A DNA stretch of 64,000 nt from Thamnidium elegans. Lineage: Eukaryota; Mucoromycota; Mucoromycetes; Mucorales; Mucoraceae. The notes below the pieces were generated by a model. The model saw nothing but the letters and a program-made list of their open reading frames with translations. It did no database searches and was not told the origin of the DNA. Shown in pieces: positions 45,169 through 56,838 of the stretch; positions within the stretch are counted from its first letter, which is position 1, and each line of letters begins with the position of its first letter. The DNA is taken from NCBI GenBank assembly GCA_025201345.1, contig JAIXMG010000026.1, positions 372,001 to 436,000 of the forward strand, given 5' to 3'. The position numbers and the translations under genes were made by a program.

Positions 45169-47135
45169 ATGAAACTTTATCTATTTCTATTCGATTTTTT
45201 TTTTGTTATTGTTTGTTTCATTCTTTCTTTCTCGCGTTTTACTTTTTTAGCGATGAAAAGGGTTCGATCAATTTATACGTTAAGGCAATATACTTTACTT
45301 GCAGGTGTAATGAAATCTTCATTATCAGGAAACTTTGACGTTGTGTCACTCGATACAGACCGAAATTTAACTGCAGAAATGTATTTGATTCGAGTGATTA
45401 CAGTAACTGTATTGGTACTTACAGGTGGATTTTTTGCAGGTGAAAAAAATGCAAACGAGATATACTTTTATACATAGTATTTATGCAAAGATAAATATAT
45501 AGGTTTAACACTAGGTTTAATGGGCTTGGACGAAACTAATCTTCAAGTCATGTTGGAATCTGGTTCAGAATCAGAAAAGAGAAATGCAATACGTGTACTT
45601 GATTTATTAAGTAAGGGAAAATATTGGGTACTAGTAACTCTTTTATTATCAAATGTTATTGTCAATGAAACTTTACCTATTGTGCTGGATTCAATTATTG
45701 GTGGTGGATATTTGGCGGTATTGATCTCTACAGCTCTTATTGTTGTATTTGGAGAGTAAGTTTTTATATATTCTATCAATTTACTAAACTAACAATTGAT
45801 TTTTTTTTTTTATGTGTGTGTAGAGTAATTCCACAATGTAAGCTGAAACATGTCATCGATAATGTTTGAAGCTAGGGTTTTACTAATTCAAACAAAAAAA
45901 ACTATAGCTATTTGCGTTCGTTATGGTTTAGCAGTTGGAGCCAAATGTTCAAAGTATGTATAATTTTCCTACAGATAAAAAACAATGTAACTAATTTTTG
46001 CTATTAGCATTGTGTTATTCATAATGTATGTGACGTACCCAATAGCTTACCCTACAGCTTGTGTACTAGACTATTTTTTAGGAGAATCGCAAGGAACAAT
46101 CTATAAAAAAGCAGGTTTGTTAGACGTTACAGGTTTAAACAATTTCCTTATTTTTAAACTTTCCGATGGTAGGATTGAAATCACTAGTATCACTTCATAG
46201 ATCAGATGATGATGTGGACGGATTAACGGAAGACGAAGTTAACATAATTAAATCTGTACTTGACTTGCGAGAGAAGCTAGTAGTGGATATCATGACACCA
46301 ATGGAGGATGTATTTACATTATCCATTCATTGTATATTAGACGAAAAACTTGTACATAAAATATTATTGAATGGGTATTCTCGTATACCTATAAAGGAAT
46401 CCGATACTTGCTTTAATTATATTGGCATGTTACTAGTTAAAAATTTAATCAGTTATGATTCAGATGATAAACTTCCTGTCAGTCATTTTCCTATTTGTCC
46501 TTTACCAGAAACGTTTTCTGGTACTAGTTGTTTAGATATATTGAACTTTTTTCAAGAGGGAAAAAGTACCGTGTAACTTTTTTTTTTTAAAAAAAAAATA
46601 TTGTTGTTATATGAAACTTACGCATACATATATATGTAGGTCATATGGCAGTCGTATCAAATAATCCTGGAAGTTACGGCGGTGCATTGGGTGTTATTAC
46701 ACTGGAAGATGTGATTGAAGGTTTAATAGGCGAAGAAATTGTAGACGAAACAGATGTATTTGTGGACGGTAAAACTAGAATGATAAAATATTCGAAAAAA
46801 AAAAGCATTTTAACGACTTTCTTTTTTCGTATTTAGTTCATAAGAAAATACGAGTAAGCAGATTGCGGAAACGAGCTTCTTCCAATTCTATTCGATCACA
46901 CAGGTTGAATTCCAACATTATCATTCATTCTCCTTCACTTACAGCTAGATCCTCAGATAATACCAGTACTTACCGTGTAAACTCGAATGACTCTACTGGT
47001 ATTAAAATAAGAATGAAAGGATACGGTGCCATTGTTGATAGTAGCGGAGGCAATACCAATAATACTTTATCAACATCCTTTCAACAACAGAATATTGCTC
47101 AAAATAATAATTTCAGTAGCGAACCTAAACTATAA
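45169..47135 (+). CDS. MAM3: Mam3/CNNM family membrane protein (DUF21 + CBS pair)
   Basis: Eight exons: 45169-45439, 45503-45755, 45824-45837, 45908-45953, 46008-46114, 46173-46565, 46640-46768, 46837-47135; 1512 nt, 503 residues. A hydrophobic N-terminal segment (signal-like) is followed by the DUF21 core with several membrane helices: [39 protein letters not shown] and VVFGEVIPQSICVRYG. Then comes a CBS pair: [55 protein letters not shown]. Family: CNNM/Mam3 metal (Mg2+/Mn2+) homeostasis at vacuolar or plasma membranes. The 14-nt exon 3 (A GTA ATT CCA CAA T) encodes VIPQ in the invariant motif. An alternative start at 45253 (MKRVRSIY) would remove the N-terminal hydrophobic segment and widen the gap to the golgin gene from 29 to 113 bp. 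Confidence 0.93.
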
Positions 47136-47547
47136 CCTCCCTCTATACAATTACCCCTTTATTATATTCAATGTATATATTGCTATTTAAGCTGGTTTTT
47201 ATTTCTTTTTGTACCTTTTATTTTTTTCAAGGGAAGATAGTAACTGTCTTTTTATCGATGAGACAGGTTTCAACATGAAGATCTGTCGATTGAAGCGAAG
47301 GTATTCTTTGTTTAAAATAAATAAACCTGAGTATTATCTAATACGGTATTTGCTTCCTATAAAAGAATCGAAAATGATTAACATATTCTCTTTCTTTTAT
47401 TTTTATTTCATTTTTTATCTAATAATATATGTTTTCAACATAAATATCTACTACCGAAAAAAAAAAAAATCACCTGCAAAAATAAATAAATATCTAGATG
47501 TCTTCGTTCTTAATATGATGTCTCTGAATTTTAAAAAGAAATGGTTC
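47136..47547. other. Convergent spacer MAM3 / NAK1 containing a transposase scrap
   Basis: Both neighbours end here. Apart from the DDE fragment listed separately, the DNA is AT-rich with an A-run at 47459-47469. Confidence 0.5.
47227..47313 (+). pseudogene. Short DDE transposase fragment
   Basis: About 29 codons reading SREDSNCLFIDETGFNMKIC then RLKRRYS. The pattern C-hydrophobic-hydrophobic-D-E-x-G-F-N resembles the second catalytic block of Tc1/IS630-like transposases (vFiDEsGFn). Flanks do not continue the match. Tentative because of the short length. Confidence 0.4.
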
Positions 47548-50133
47548 TCAAGAGTTTAAATTGACATGATTTAATGATGTTTCCATTGTTTCTATCCACC
47601 CATTTAAATCACCTAAAGTGGTCCAAATAGCGTCATAGAATTGTTGTTGCGTTTTTATACCGTCCAGCTTAAGTGCAGGTATAACTGGGACTCCATCTTC
47701 GTCTGTATTTGATGGCAAATAAATCGATTTTTCTTTATACTCACGTTCCAACCGTTGTTTAAATAATTCAGCTTCAGAAGAAATCGAGTTTAATGCAGGA
47801 ATATTATTTTTTTCATCTTGTTTAACTATATCTTGTATAGCCTATAACGCATTAGGTTAGAAAAAGTACCTTTTTTTTTGTTCTTTTGTTCTAGAGGATT
47901 ACCTTTTTTGTAGTAGTTGCATTGTCCGCACTAATACTACGTCTATGAGAATCGTTTGATTTTAATTTGAGTTCATCGTAATTAAATTGTTGCTGTTGAT
48001 GTTGCTGTTGTTGATGCTGCTGCTGCTGCTGCTGCTGTTGTTGTTGTTGTTGTTGTTGCTGTTGTTGTAATTGCTTATTCGCAATGATATTCTTCAATGG
48101 TAAACTGTTTTCATCCGGAGGCCGTAACGTAGTCGCAGATCTTACACGTCTAGCTAATGGAGAAGAAACATTAGACATTGCATTTTTAAGGCTAGGTACT
48201 GATGCCTGAACTGAATCATGAATTTCGGTAGGAGAATGTGAAGTGCCAGGATAAAGTCTTTGCCCTGGTTCATACATTGGCCTTTGCTCTGAATGAGACC
48301 TAGCCCGAATCATAGGTTTTCCGCCATCAGCAGAGCCAGTTCTCGTCATCGGGGTAAGTTTTGAAACTGGTGTGTTCATCAAATTACGAGTTGCTCCCGG
48401 CACTAGCCTTCCACCATGATGCGATAAGAAATCGGTGTGGTTTGCTAGATTATCACCTAATAATAAATCAAGGTTGCGCCGAGGAGATTCTTGTAATAGT
48501 GATGGTGGCGAATCAAGCGACATGGGTTTAGACGAACTGTCAGGTATGTATTTGGGACAACTGTTGATTTGACCATTTGTAATATTAAGTGATTCGGCTG
48601 CTTTTTGTTCGGCTGTCATAAACATGCGGACAAGTGGAAGTGATTCAGGGCTACGGGTATAGTTATTCGGTTTCATGGTTGTACTGGAATCAGATTCTTT
48701 CAAGGTTGCAGGGCTGCTTAGTAATTTGCTGTCGTCTGTCTTTAGTTTTATCGTCTTTTGAATGTCTTTTATCGTATCGAATTCCCATCCGTCGTCGTCT
48801 ACTTGGTCAAAATCGTCCATAGCAGGATCTTCTGTTTCACTAACAAGAAAGAAATTTGGCGTTATTTTCTGTTTTTTTTTATATATTTCATATATATAGC
48901 AAACCTTTCACTAAGCTCGTTGGATATAATACTACATCGTTTCGATGCATCATTTGTTTTCTTCCATTTTTCATACTTAGCTATAAGCTCTCTTAGAGAA
49001 GACCTTGGCACTTTTAATACACTTTTAATGAATTTTGATTTCAATAGCTCATCTGCATTAAGCCGCTATAGAACTATACATAAGTTTTTTTTTTCTTTTT
49101 CTTTTTTTAATGTGTATGTAAAATAAGCTTACTTCACTTGGATGCTCTGATAAACAAGATTCTATAAATTCCTTTATACCAGTTGAAAATGTATCGGGTA
49201 ATCTTGGCGGGGCAGATTTCGGAATAACGGAAATGGCACGCATAGGGTCAATATTGGCAAGTGGTGGGTTACCTGTAGCCATTTCGTATACTGTGATACC
49301 TAACGACCATATATCCGCTTTATAATCATATGAAGCACCTTCTCTAATTACCTCTGGCGCCATCCAATACCTTGTTTTTTTTAAAAAAAAAAAATTAGTT
49401 ACTTTTTTTGAGACAAAAACAAATATACTTACGGAGTACCAACAAAAGTACTTCTGCGAAGAGAATTAGCAGCTGCAACGCCAAAATCACATAACTGGAC
49501 ATTACCCTCAGCCGTTAAAAGAATATTGGCGGCTAAACCAAATCAAGTTAATAATAATAAAAATATTGTTTTTTCTCGGTATTTACCTTTTATATCTCTA
49601 TGAATAATATGATTTTTATGCAAATAAGAAAGTGCTAATAAAACTTCTCGAGTAATAACAGCAATAAATTTTTCTTCTATAACTCCTGCCTTCATCTAAA
49701 TGAATAAGATGAGTATATAGCATAAAAATAAAATAAAATGTATATTTTTTATTTTTACAATTGTTCGAACACTTCCACCACCAGCATAATCCATAATAAT
49801 CCAAAGTTTCGTGTCGTTAAGAAAACTGCCATAGTAAGGTGTAATATTTTGAGATTTGGCGTGTGTTAATTGAGACAGTAATGAAATCTCATTTTGAATG
49901 TCATCTACATCGTCTTCTTCTGTATCCAAGTTTAATACTTTGATTGCAATAACTTTATTGGTTCGAGTATCAATTCTAACAAAAAAAAAAAGTTTTTTTT
50001 TTTTTCAATCTACTTTCAGGTTTTTTATTTAAAAAAAGACATACCCTTTATATACTGAGCCGTATGCTCCTTTTCCTACTTTCTTAAGTTTCTTGTATAA
50101 TTGTGAAGCTGGTATAGCTGGTTTCGAGTTCAT
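47548..50133 (-). CDS. NAK1: GCK/Ste20-family kinase of the Nak1/Kic1 type
   Basis: Eight exons: 50045-50133, 49759-49975, 49587-49695, 49433-49532, 49133-49370, 48905-49065, 47903-48839, 47548-47841; 2145 nt, 714 residues. The kinase domain is N-terminal (about 12-262): [53 protein letters not shown]. An N-terminal kinase domain followed by a long linker is GCK layout, not [19 protein letters not shown] is the signature of GCK-III/Nak1-Kic1-Mst kinases. The linker has a polyQ/His run of about 30 residues (48000-48070) and Ser/Pro sites, and the C terminus ends in an ordered helical segment ([20 protein letters not shown]). Homologues act in the MOR/RAM morphogenesis network with NDR kinases. 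It is the second Ste20-family kinase in this window. Confidence 0.93.
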
Positions 50134-51247
50134 GGTGTCTAAAGAAGAATAAATAAATAAGAAACAACAAAAATATCCTGTTACGCTCGCTGGGTCTGAC
50201 TACGAAATACAAAGTGATAAACCATGTGGTTTTCACTCGGTGGTTGTAATTTTCCGCGTTAATGGTTTATCCCAAAAGAAAATCGGTCACCAGATTACAA
50301 AAAGGTACCTGAAACTTGCATGAAAAAGTATTGAGTATTTTGATGAGCTTCAATTCCAGTATTACAAATAAAATGGTTGACGGAGTAGAGAATCTTACCA
50401 TGATTAACTGCATCAATAAAATAAAAAAATATGGTGATATCGTGTCTTACGATAAGTTTTCCTCATTCGGTGATAAGAGAAGGTATGTCGTATACAGTGT
50501 GGCTGGTGTATTTTGTCGGTTAGCAAAAAAATAAATGTCGTTTCAATCTGGGGAATGCAGTGTAAACATCCGCCAATCATTTTTTTTTTCAAACCGACAA
50601 AATCCACAGGTTACACTGTATGTTCCTCGGTACTTTAGGATTATTATATTGTATTAAACATAAAAAATATATGGATTAAAGAGTCTCTTTTTTTTTTTAG
50701 TTCATAAAAAGCCAAAATAGCCAATATCCCAAATCCTTAAATTGGTAGTTAAACCACTGTAACAACCATAACGAGCAAAACTAGTCAGCTACAAGAAGGA
50801 TTATTTACGGGCGCTAGAAATGCTTTATTAGCACATAAATCTCAACGAAAACAATTATTACAAGAACGATTACAAATACATCAAAGGTTGGTTGCACAAC
50901 AACAAGAGACGAAGGAAAGAAGTAGGATATCCGTCAAGAGCGCGTTATCACCTATAATTAGTTAGTATAATGTACAAAATCATTTCTTTTAAAGGAACGG
51001 GGTAAGTCAATTAACGCACCATGTGCAAAACAACCAATTATATGGAGAAAATCTCTCTCTATCTCTCTATGCACAAATAAATAAAGAAATATATGCAAAA
51101 AGGTTTCTTTTTGGTTGTAATAAAGTTTTGTAAGCGTTAAAAGTGATTAGTTTGTGTTGGACGTGTTTTAAGGAAAGAGAATATAATTATTTATTATTTA
51201 TCAGCAAAATATTATTTATCGTTTTTTTTTTTGGGCGGATCGGTTGC
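50134..51247. other. Intergenic NAK1 / DBP5 with possible small exon
   Basis: NAK1 promoter and DBP5 3' flank. Contains the open fragment listed at 50742-50965 and a 72-codon open frame at 50316-50534 with no recognised features. Confidence 0.4.
50742..50965 (+). pseudogene. Possible last exon of an unrecognised small gene
   Basis: Open plus-strand frame ending in TAG at 50963. It reads TSQLQEGLFTGARNALLAHK, SQRKQLLQERLQIHQRL and KERSRISVKSALSPIIS: an amphipathic, helix-prone, Gln/Arg/Leu-rich protein-like sequence with good composition. There is an upstream CTAG acceptor-like site at 50781-50784, but no first exon could be linked (an ATG at 50535 is one candidate). It could be a small real gene transcribed away from NAK1, or a remnant. 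No family recognised. Confidence 0.4.
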
Positions 51248-53121
51248 TTATATAATTCCCTTAAATATTGTTTCTACTTCTTGCCAATCGTCCGTTGGGA
51301 CATGTACAATCAATTTACAGAAATGACGCTCAATTTCTTGCATCTGCTTCCAAACCTCTTTACTGTCAACAAATATAATGCTGACACCAGTGCGACCGAA
51401 ACGACCAGTGCGACCAATTCTGTGAAGGTAGGCCTCAAAATCAACTTGACCAAGTTGATCAAGAGGAAGGTCATAATTCACCACCAATGAAACCTGAGAG
51501 ACATCGATACCACGCGAAAGTACGTTAGTTGAAATGAGAACCTTAAAAATACCTCGGCGGAAATCGTCCATAAGTCGATCACGTTCTTCAGGCGACATCA
51601 TACCATGAAGACTTCCAACCAAATGACCTTGTGATATCATACGTTGAGCAATTTTATCGGCTGAGCGACGACTTTTACAGAAAATAATGCTTTGACTCAC
51701 TGTCAGTAGATCGTAAATTTTACAAAGGGTTTCGTACTTATTTTCTTCATTGTCACAATCCATATACAGTTGTTTAATGCCATTAACACTCAATTCCTCA
51801 CGCTTGAGTGAGATTTCATTTGCATCAGGGGCAAAACGAGCAGCAAATTTACGAACATGCTCAGGGAAAGTAGCAGAAAATAAGACGATTTGTGGTTTCC
51901 TTGGAAGCATACTATGGTATTGTTTTTAGTTGTTAAAAACTCGAAACTTAAAACCCATATATGTATAAAAACGTACTTTCTAATACGGATACTTTGGTCT
52001 CCTAAACAATCCCGATCCAACATATTGTCGGCTTCGTCCAAAACGAAAATCTTCACAGCATCAACAAGCAATTGTTTTCGCTTGATCACGTCAGTAACTC
52101 TACCAGGAGTGCCAACAATAACTTGAGATTGAGCGTGTTGACCATTATGAAGAGCATTTCTTACAACTAATTCACTAGTGATACTAGTGAACTTGCTCAT
52201 CTCTTGAACGACATCAATAATTTGGCGAGCGAGCTCACGAGTAGGTGCAAGACATATAGCCTTTATATATAGTTAGTACCTTTCTTTGTCATGATTTCAT
52301 CTTTATTTTACCTGGGGAGCTTTTATATTCGAACTTAATCGAGTAAGCATGGTAAGAACAATAGTTGCAGTTTTACCAGTACCACTTTGGGATTGGCCGA
52401 TCATGTTTCTCGGACTATAATTGTATGTTAATACTACGATAATCCCCCTCGTTTTAAAATTTATATATTTCATACGTACGGGTCACTAATTAATAAAGGG
52501 AAGGCGCGCTCTTGAAAACTGGAAGGTTTGGTGAATGACATGGTATATAAACCTTTTAAAAGCTCAGGGCTCCTACAGAAAAAAAAAAAAAAGGGTGTTT
52601 AACATTTAAAAAGAATCTAGATATTTCCTTTCACTCTTTATATAAATATATATCATACAATCCTAATTGTTCAAAGGTCTTTGCAGAGTACAAAGGTTGG
52701 TTCTGGTCCGCTTGTAAATCAGCTAATTTAACTTGCATAACCTGCTCTTCCGTTTTTTCATCTAGTTTTTTAAATCATTAGTTTAAAAAATTGTTGTCAA
52801 AAAAATTTGGTTTGTGTTTTACTAGAAGGTTTATAATCAATAACTTTTTTTAAGTAAAAAGAAAGGCTATTTAATAATCCATTAATATTTTGTTGGTGAA
52901 TATTAAGCTTATTACCAGATGTTTGGGTGTCTTTATAAATAAACATTAAAAATTTAATACAAGAAAAATATATATAGATAAACTTACCATTTGTGATAGC
53001 GAGACCGTCAAATATCCAGGCAAACTTATCAGAAGGGCCTATTATAGATGAGAATAAAGCCATTACCCACTATTATATGGCTCTAGTTCTAATCATAAAT
53101 TGATAGGTACTTACCAGGCAT
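51248..53121 (-). CDS. DBP5: DEAD-box RNA helicase Dbp5 (DDX19)
   Basis: Eight exons: 53115-53121, 52988-53038, 52916-52930, 52659-52761, 52480-52572, 52312-52414, 51977-52260, 51248-51911; 1320 nt, 439 residues. Helicase motifs in order: the Q-region FTKPSSFQERAFPLL, IGQSQSGTGKT (motif I, about 96-106), APTRELA, GTPGRV, VLDEADNML (about 199), SATFPEHVRKFA, SIIFCKSRRSAD, STNVLSRGID, and HRIGRTGRFGR. The C terminus VPTDDWQEVETIFKG is typical of Dbp5. IKQLYMDCDNEENKYETL is a Dbp5/DDX19 signature. Role: mRNA export remodelling at the cytoplasmic face of the nuclear pore with Gle1 and IP6, and translation termination. Exon 1 is only 7 nt (ATG CCT G) and exon 3 only 15 nt; they were deduced from phase and donor/acceptor sites, so the N terminus (residues 1-25) is the least certain part. 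Confidence 0.94.
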
Positions 53122-54545
53122 ATTTGAAAAAAAAATTAAAGAAGGAAGGAAAAGTCAGTGACACGGTGTACGATATCTTGTCTTTTTTAAAAATCGCAAA
53201 ATGACGTGAGTTTTATGCAAAAAAAAAAAACTTTGTAACTAAAAAAAATGAATATACGTGTACTTGGAAAGGCTGAAAAAAATAATGTAAACAGTTTCTT
53301 ATTTTTTAATACTTATACTTTATAATAGTAGGTATTCTCTTAGAAATGATCAGCTACATTTTTTAGATGATTAATCACTTTTTTAGGCGATTGATTACTT
53401 TTACAGGATCCCAAAATGGATGAAGGCTAATAAAAAAAATCGAAAAAGTGATTTATCACTTACTGACCATCAATATAATGAGAAACCCGTGATATACCAT
53501 TCTTGAATGTTTGATGTTTTCGAAGGTTATATAAGATCGAGTAATCGGACCAGGAAAACCATATATCTAAATTCATGCAAATTAGATCTCCCCTCTTCCA
53601 ACCCACATCTTTGATTTATGAAAACTACTAGATAAAAGCTCAAGTTGAATGAAAATATCATTACGTAAACAATAGATATGTTTTATAAAAGTTCAATAAA
53701 ATTTAAGTGAGCACCAGGTTTTAAGTTGTCCAACTATAGTAGAAAGGTATAAACTAAACGTTTATAAAGAGAAAGAAAATAAAATAAGAGAGTTTATAAT
53801 ATATAAAACCAGGGGATATTTTTATAAGAAATTACAATATAAAAGTGAGATAAGTTTATTTAAGGTAAGTAAATATAATGATACTTATACTAAATAAGTT
53901 CGGTAATAATGTCCTCTGATATTTTATCAAAGGTACCTTGAAATATAATTTGAAGTATCCGTGAAATGTTTGAAGGATACCAATAAGACGATAAAAAGTT
54001 GTGTAATAATAAATATTTCAGTATTTCAATCTAGAATATCTGACATCTGATGTTCTTACATATATAAATGTAATATAAAAGGATAAAGAGAGTAAAAAAT
54101 AGTAACAGGACCCACATCATAAATATTCAGTCTAATATAAAAGGTAAAAGAAATAGTAACAATATCTACATATAAAATATGTCAGGTAAAAAAGAGTAAA
54201 AGAAATAGTAACGAGAGATAAAGTGGGGTAATAATAGATATGAAATAGTGTAACAGTAAGAATAATTTAGGCAAAAGATAGATATGACAGCAAGAAAGAT
54301 AATTTAAATAGGAATAGTAGCAGAGGTAACAATAAGATTAAATTGTTTACAAAAAATGAATTATATTTTATTAAATAAAAGTTGAAGGTAAAACTTCAAA
54401 AAGCGTACCGTACTGTACCCAGAAAAAAAAACCAGTTGAGTCTTTTTACGATTTACTTGTTTACCTAAACATCATGACTCGCAGTTTATTATAGTTATGT
54501 CGTTAGTTAATGATAATTCATTCTAAGTCTTATATGTTATGAAAT
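53122..54545. other. AT-rich spacer with a degenerate minisatellite
   Basis: DBP5 promoter, then AT-rich DNA. At about 54085-54260, copies of AGTAAAAGAAATAGTAAC-like sequence recur (54091, 54143, 54196 and weaker ones). No gene recognised. Confidence 0.5.
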
Positions 54546-54716
54546 ATTCGTTATGAGAACTATATTAGTCGTGGACCTATCAATAGTATAATCAATCTTG
54601 CAGTTGCTAACGTAGCCGAAGCTACTTCACATACAACCAACAGTCTTACAAGAGCCGCACTAGGTGTGGTGGAAGGATTTGTAGCAGCGCATCTATATAA
54701 AAGAAAAAGAAAATAA
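54546..54716 (+). pseudogene. Possible exon of an unrecognised small membrane-type protein
   Basis: Plus-strand frame RYENYISRGPINSIINLAVA continuing NVAEATSHTTNSLTRAALGV and VEGFVAAHLYKRKRK, ending at TAA 54714. The composition (Ala/Val/Asn/Thr, a mildly hydrophobic segment then a KRKRK tail) differs from the surrounding AT-rich frames and codons look protein-like. No start codon in frame, so an upstream exon would be needed. It lies tail to tail with the RUS gene, about 220 bp away. Family not recognised. Confidence 0.4.
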
Positions 54717-54940
54717 ATCAAAGCACAAAAGAAAAGTACTTTGAAAAGCCCTTAGCATAGATAACAATGTAATCGTTTTAATAACACAGTATCCCACAAA
54801 CTGGAGAATAAATTAATTTACACAAGTATTACAGTGGGAGAGGAAGAGGGGTATTTTATTCTAAGTTAATATGTTGTTTTTTTACAAGTATTATAATAAT
54901 ACAGCGAATTATATACAGATGTTGGTAGTGATGACCCTTT

Positions 54941-56838
54941 CTAGCTAAATATTTGAGGTTCATCGCTTTCCTTTTCATGATCTTTCCAAGCTAAACGCAT
55001 TCCACTATTTTATAAATTTATGATTAGATACCACTTTTTCTTCTTCTTTTTTTTCTTTTTTTTTTTTACCTGTCATTCCAATAAACAACATCACTTTGCC
55101 AGTTATTTTGGTCCAATTTGGAAACAAATTTAGGAAAGTGCTCTTTGGTCCATCCTAAAGTTTCTTCCAAAGTTTGGGTATACCCTTCCCAATCATTTTC
55201 TTTTGTAATGCCAGACTTTGTTAAACTATCGTGGAATTTGAGTGAATGTAAAATGGACTTGATAACATCATTCGAAGCAGACTCTTGATGAAACAAAATC
55301 CACATGGTGTTATTATGATAACTTAATAAATAATTCTCGTGTCGCATTGATTGCAAAGCACCTTCAATCTCGCCAGAGGCACCAAATGCATCCTCAGCAC
55401 TTGGCCCCATCTTGATCTTTACAGCAATACCTCCCTTTTTACCAGGTCTAATCCATTCACCAAATCCAATCTCTCTGTCCTTTAATTGATCGTAAACAGA
55501 AACATTATCCGTATCAATAAATTCTCGACCGAGTAATGTTAATTTAGCTTGATTTAAGATTTCAAACTTAGCAGCATCCAACATCTTTTTGGTACTCCAA
55601 ATGTTGATGGGTGAAAGTACAGCAAATACACAGAATAAAAATGTTGGTGAATGAGAGATAGTGATAAGCCCAACACCTGTTAACATACCCATTAAATGAG
55701 CAGTAGACATTTGTGCATCATCTTTAGCAACAATATCACCAATATTACCATTAGGCTACAATGTATATACTTGTTAAATATTGTCAATATCTATAATTAT
55801 ATGTATAACTTACAGAGAAATGTTTTGTAAATGTCATATGACTGGCGACCCAAATACTTTCATGAATCAATTCAAACATATTACCAGTAGCTGCCAATGG
55901 TAAGAATAATTTTGGTGTAACGACTGATGTACATAATTGAAGAAGCGACCCAACACTAGAGAAAATCTCACAAACCTAAAAAAAAAACATCATCCATAAG
56001 CTTTTCATTCTCTTTTTTTTTACACTCTGTTCACTTACGAATTTCCATGTCTTTGGGTGTGAATCAAAGGAACTTGCATAACGTTTGATGAAAAATAATT
56101 TACCAATTTCACCTATTCCATCTTTCAATACCCTGATAATATATATTAGCTTAACAATGCGTAGTTTTTTTTTGTTAGTATAATTACCATTGAATTGCAA
56201 CAGCGCCACCAACAGATTCTGCTACACCTAAACCTAACGTAGCCAACATGGCTTGTGAACATAATACACCAATCTATATATACATTTATATATTATATTA
56301 GCTTACAGATACATACTCTTATAATTGAATAATAGAAACATACAGTTGATCCAACATAAGTTTCTAAAAAGAGCCAAATATGAAATTTTTTATAACAATC
56401 ATGCAGAGCATCAGGATACCCTACAGGTAAAAACATCTCTCTCATATTCTGCTTTACTGAATTGATTGCACTAGAACCACCTCTGTTAGTCTTTAATTGA
56501 TACCATTCTCTCTTCTTATTTGCGTGACTATCTTCAGAAGACTGGTCCCATTCCCAAGAAAGTGGAGAGGAAGTGACAGGTGAGGCAATATACGGTCTAG
56601 AGGCTGTAGAAGACTTTGATTTACCGATACTTTGTAAACTGGTATAAATTCTCTTTCGGCCATAAACCAGTTCGGTCAAGATAGGGCTACTGGTTTCTGT
56701 TGAAGAGAAGAAGGCTGGCTTGTTGGGTTCTTTATTGGAATTTGTGTGTAACAGACGTTTAGGCCTTGTCAGAAGCTTAAATGCAAGTACATTGCTTCTT
56801 GAGTGTCTTGGTAACGTATATATACATTTTAATAGCAT
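54941..56838 (-). CDS. RUS family protein (DUF647), probably mitochondrial
   Basis: Six exons: 56344-56838, 56188-56273, 56039-56132, 55814-55975, 55070-55755, 54941-55004; 1587 nt, 528 residues. Residues 1-35 (MLLKCIYTLPRHSRSNVLAF..) are basic and hydroxylated with few acids, like a mitochondrial presequence. The RUS/DUF647 core spans about 145-330: MREMFLPVGYPDALHDCYKK, IGVLCSQAMLATLGLGVAES, VLKDGIGEIGKLFFIKRYAS, NMFELIHESIWVASHMTFT and GNIGDIVAKDDAQ. Hydrophobic segments within suggest membrane association. A C-terminal globular domain of about 180 residues follows. Plant RUS proteins affect auxin transport and vitamin B6-linked light responses; the human homologue is C16orf58. The fungal role is unknown. 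Start at 56838 is the first ATG in the frame. Confidence 0.9.

Noticed and set aside
50316..50534. 72-codon plus-strand frame (GVENLTMINCINKIKK)
   Set aside because: Could be real but no motif, and it does not join in frame with the downstream open exon by any good splice pair.
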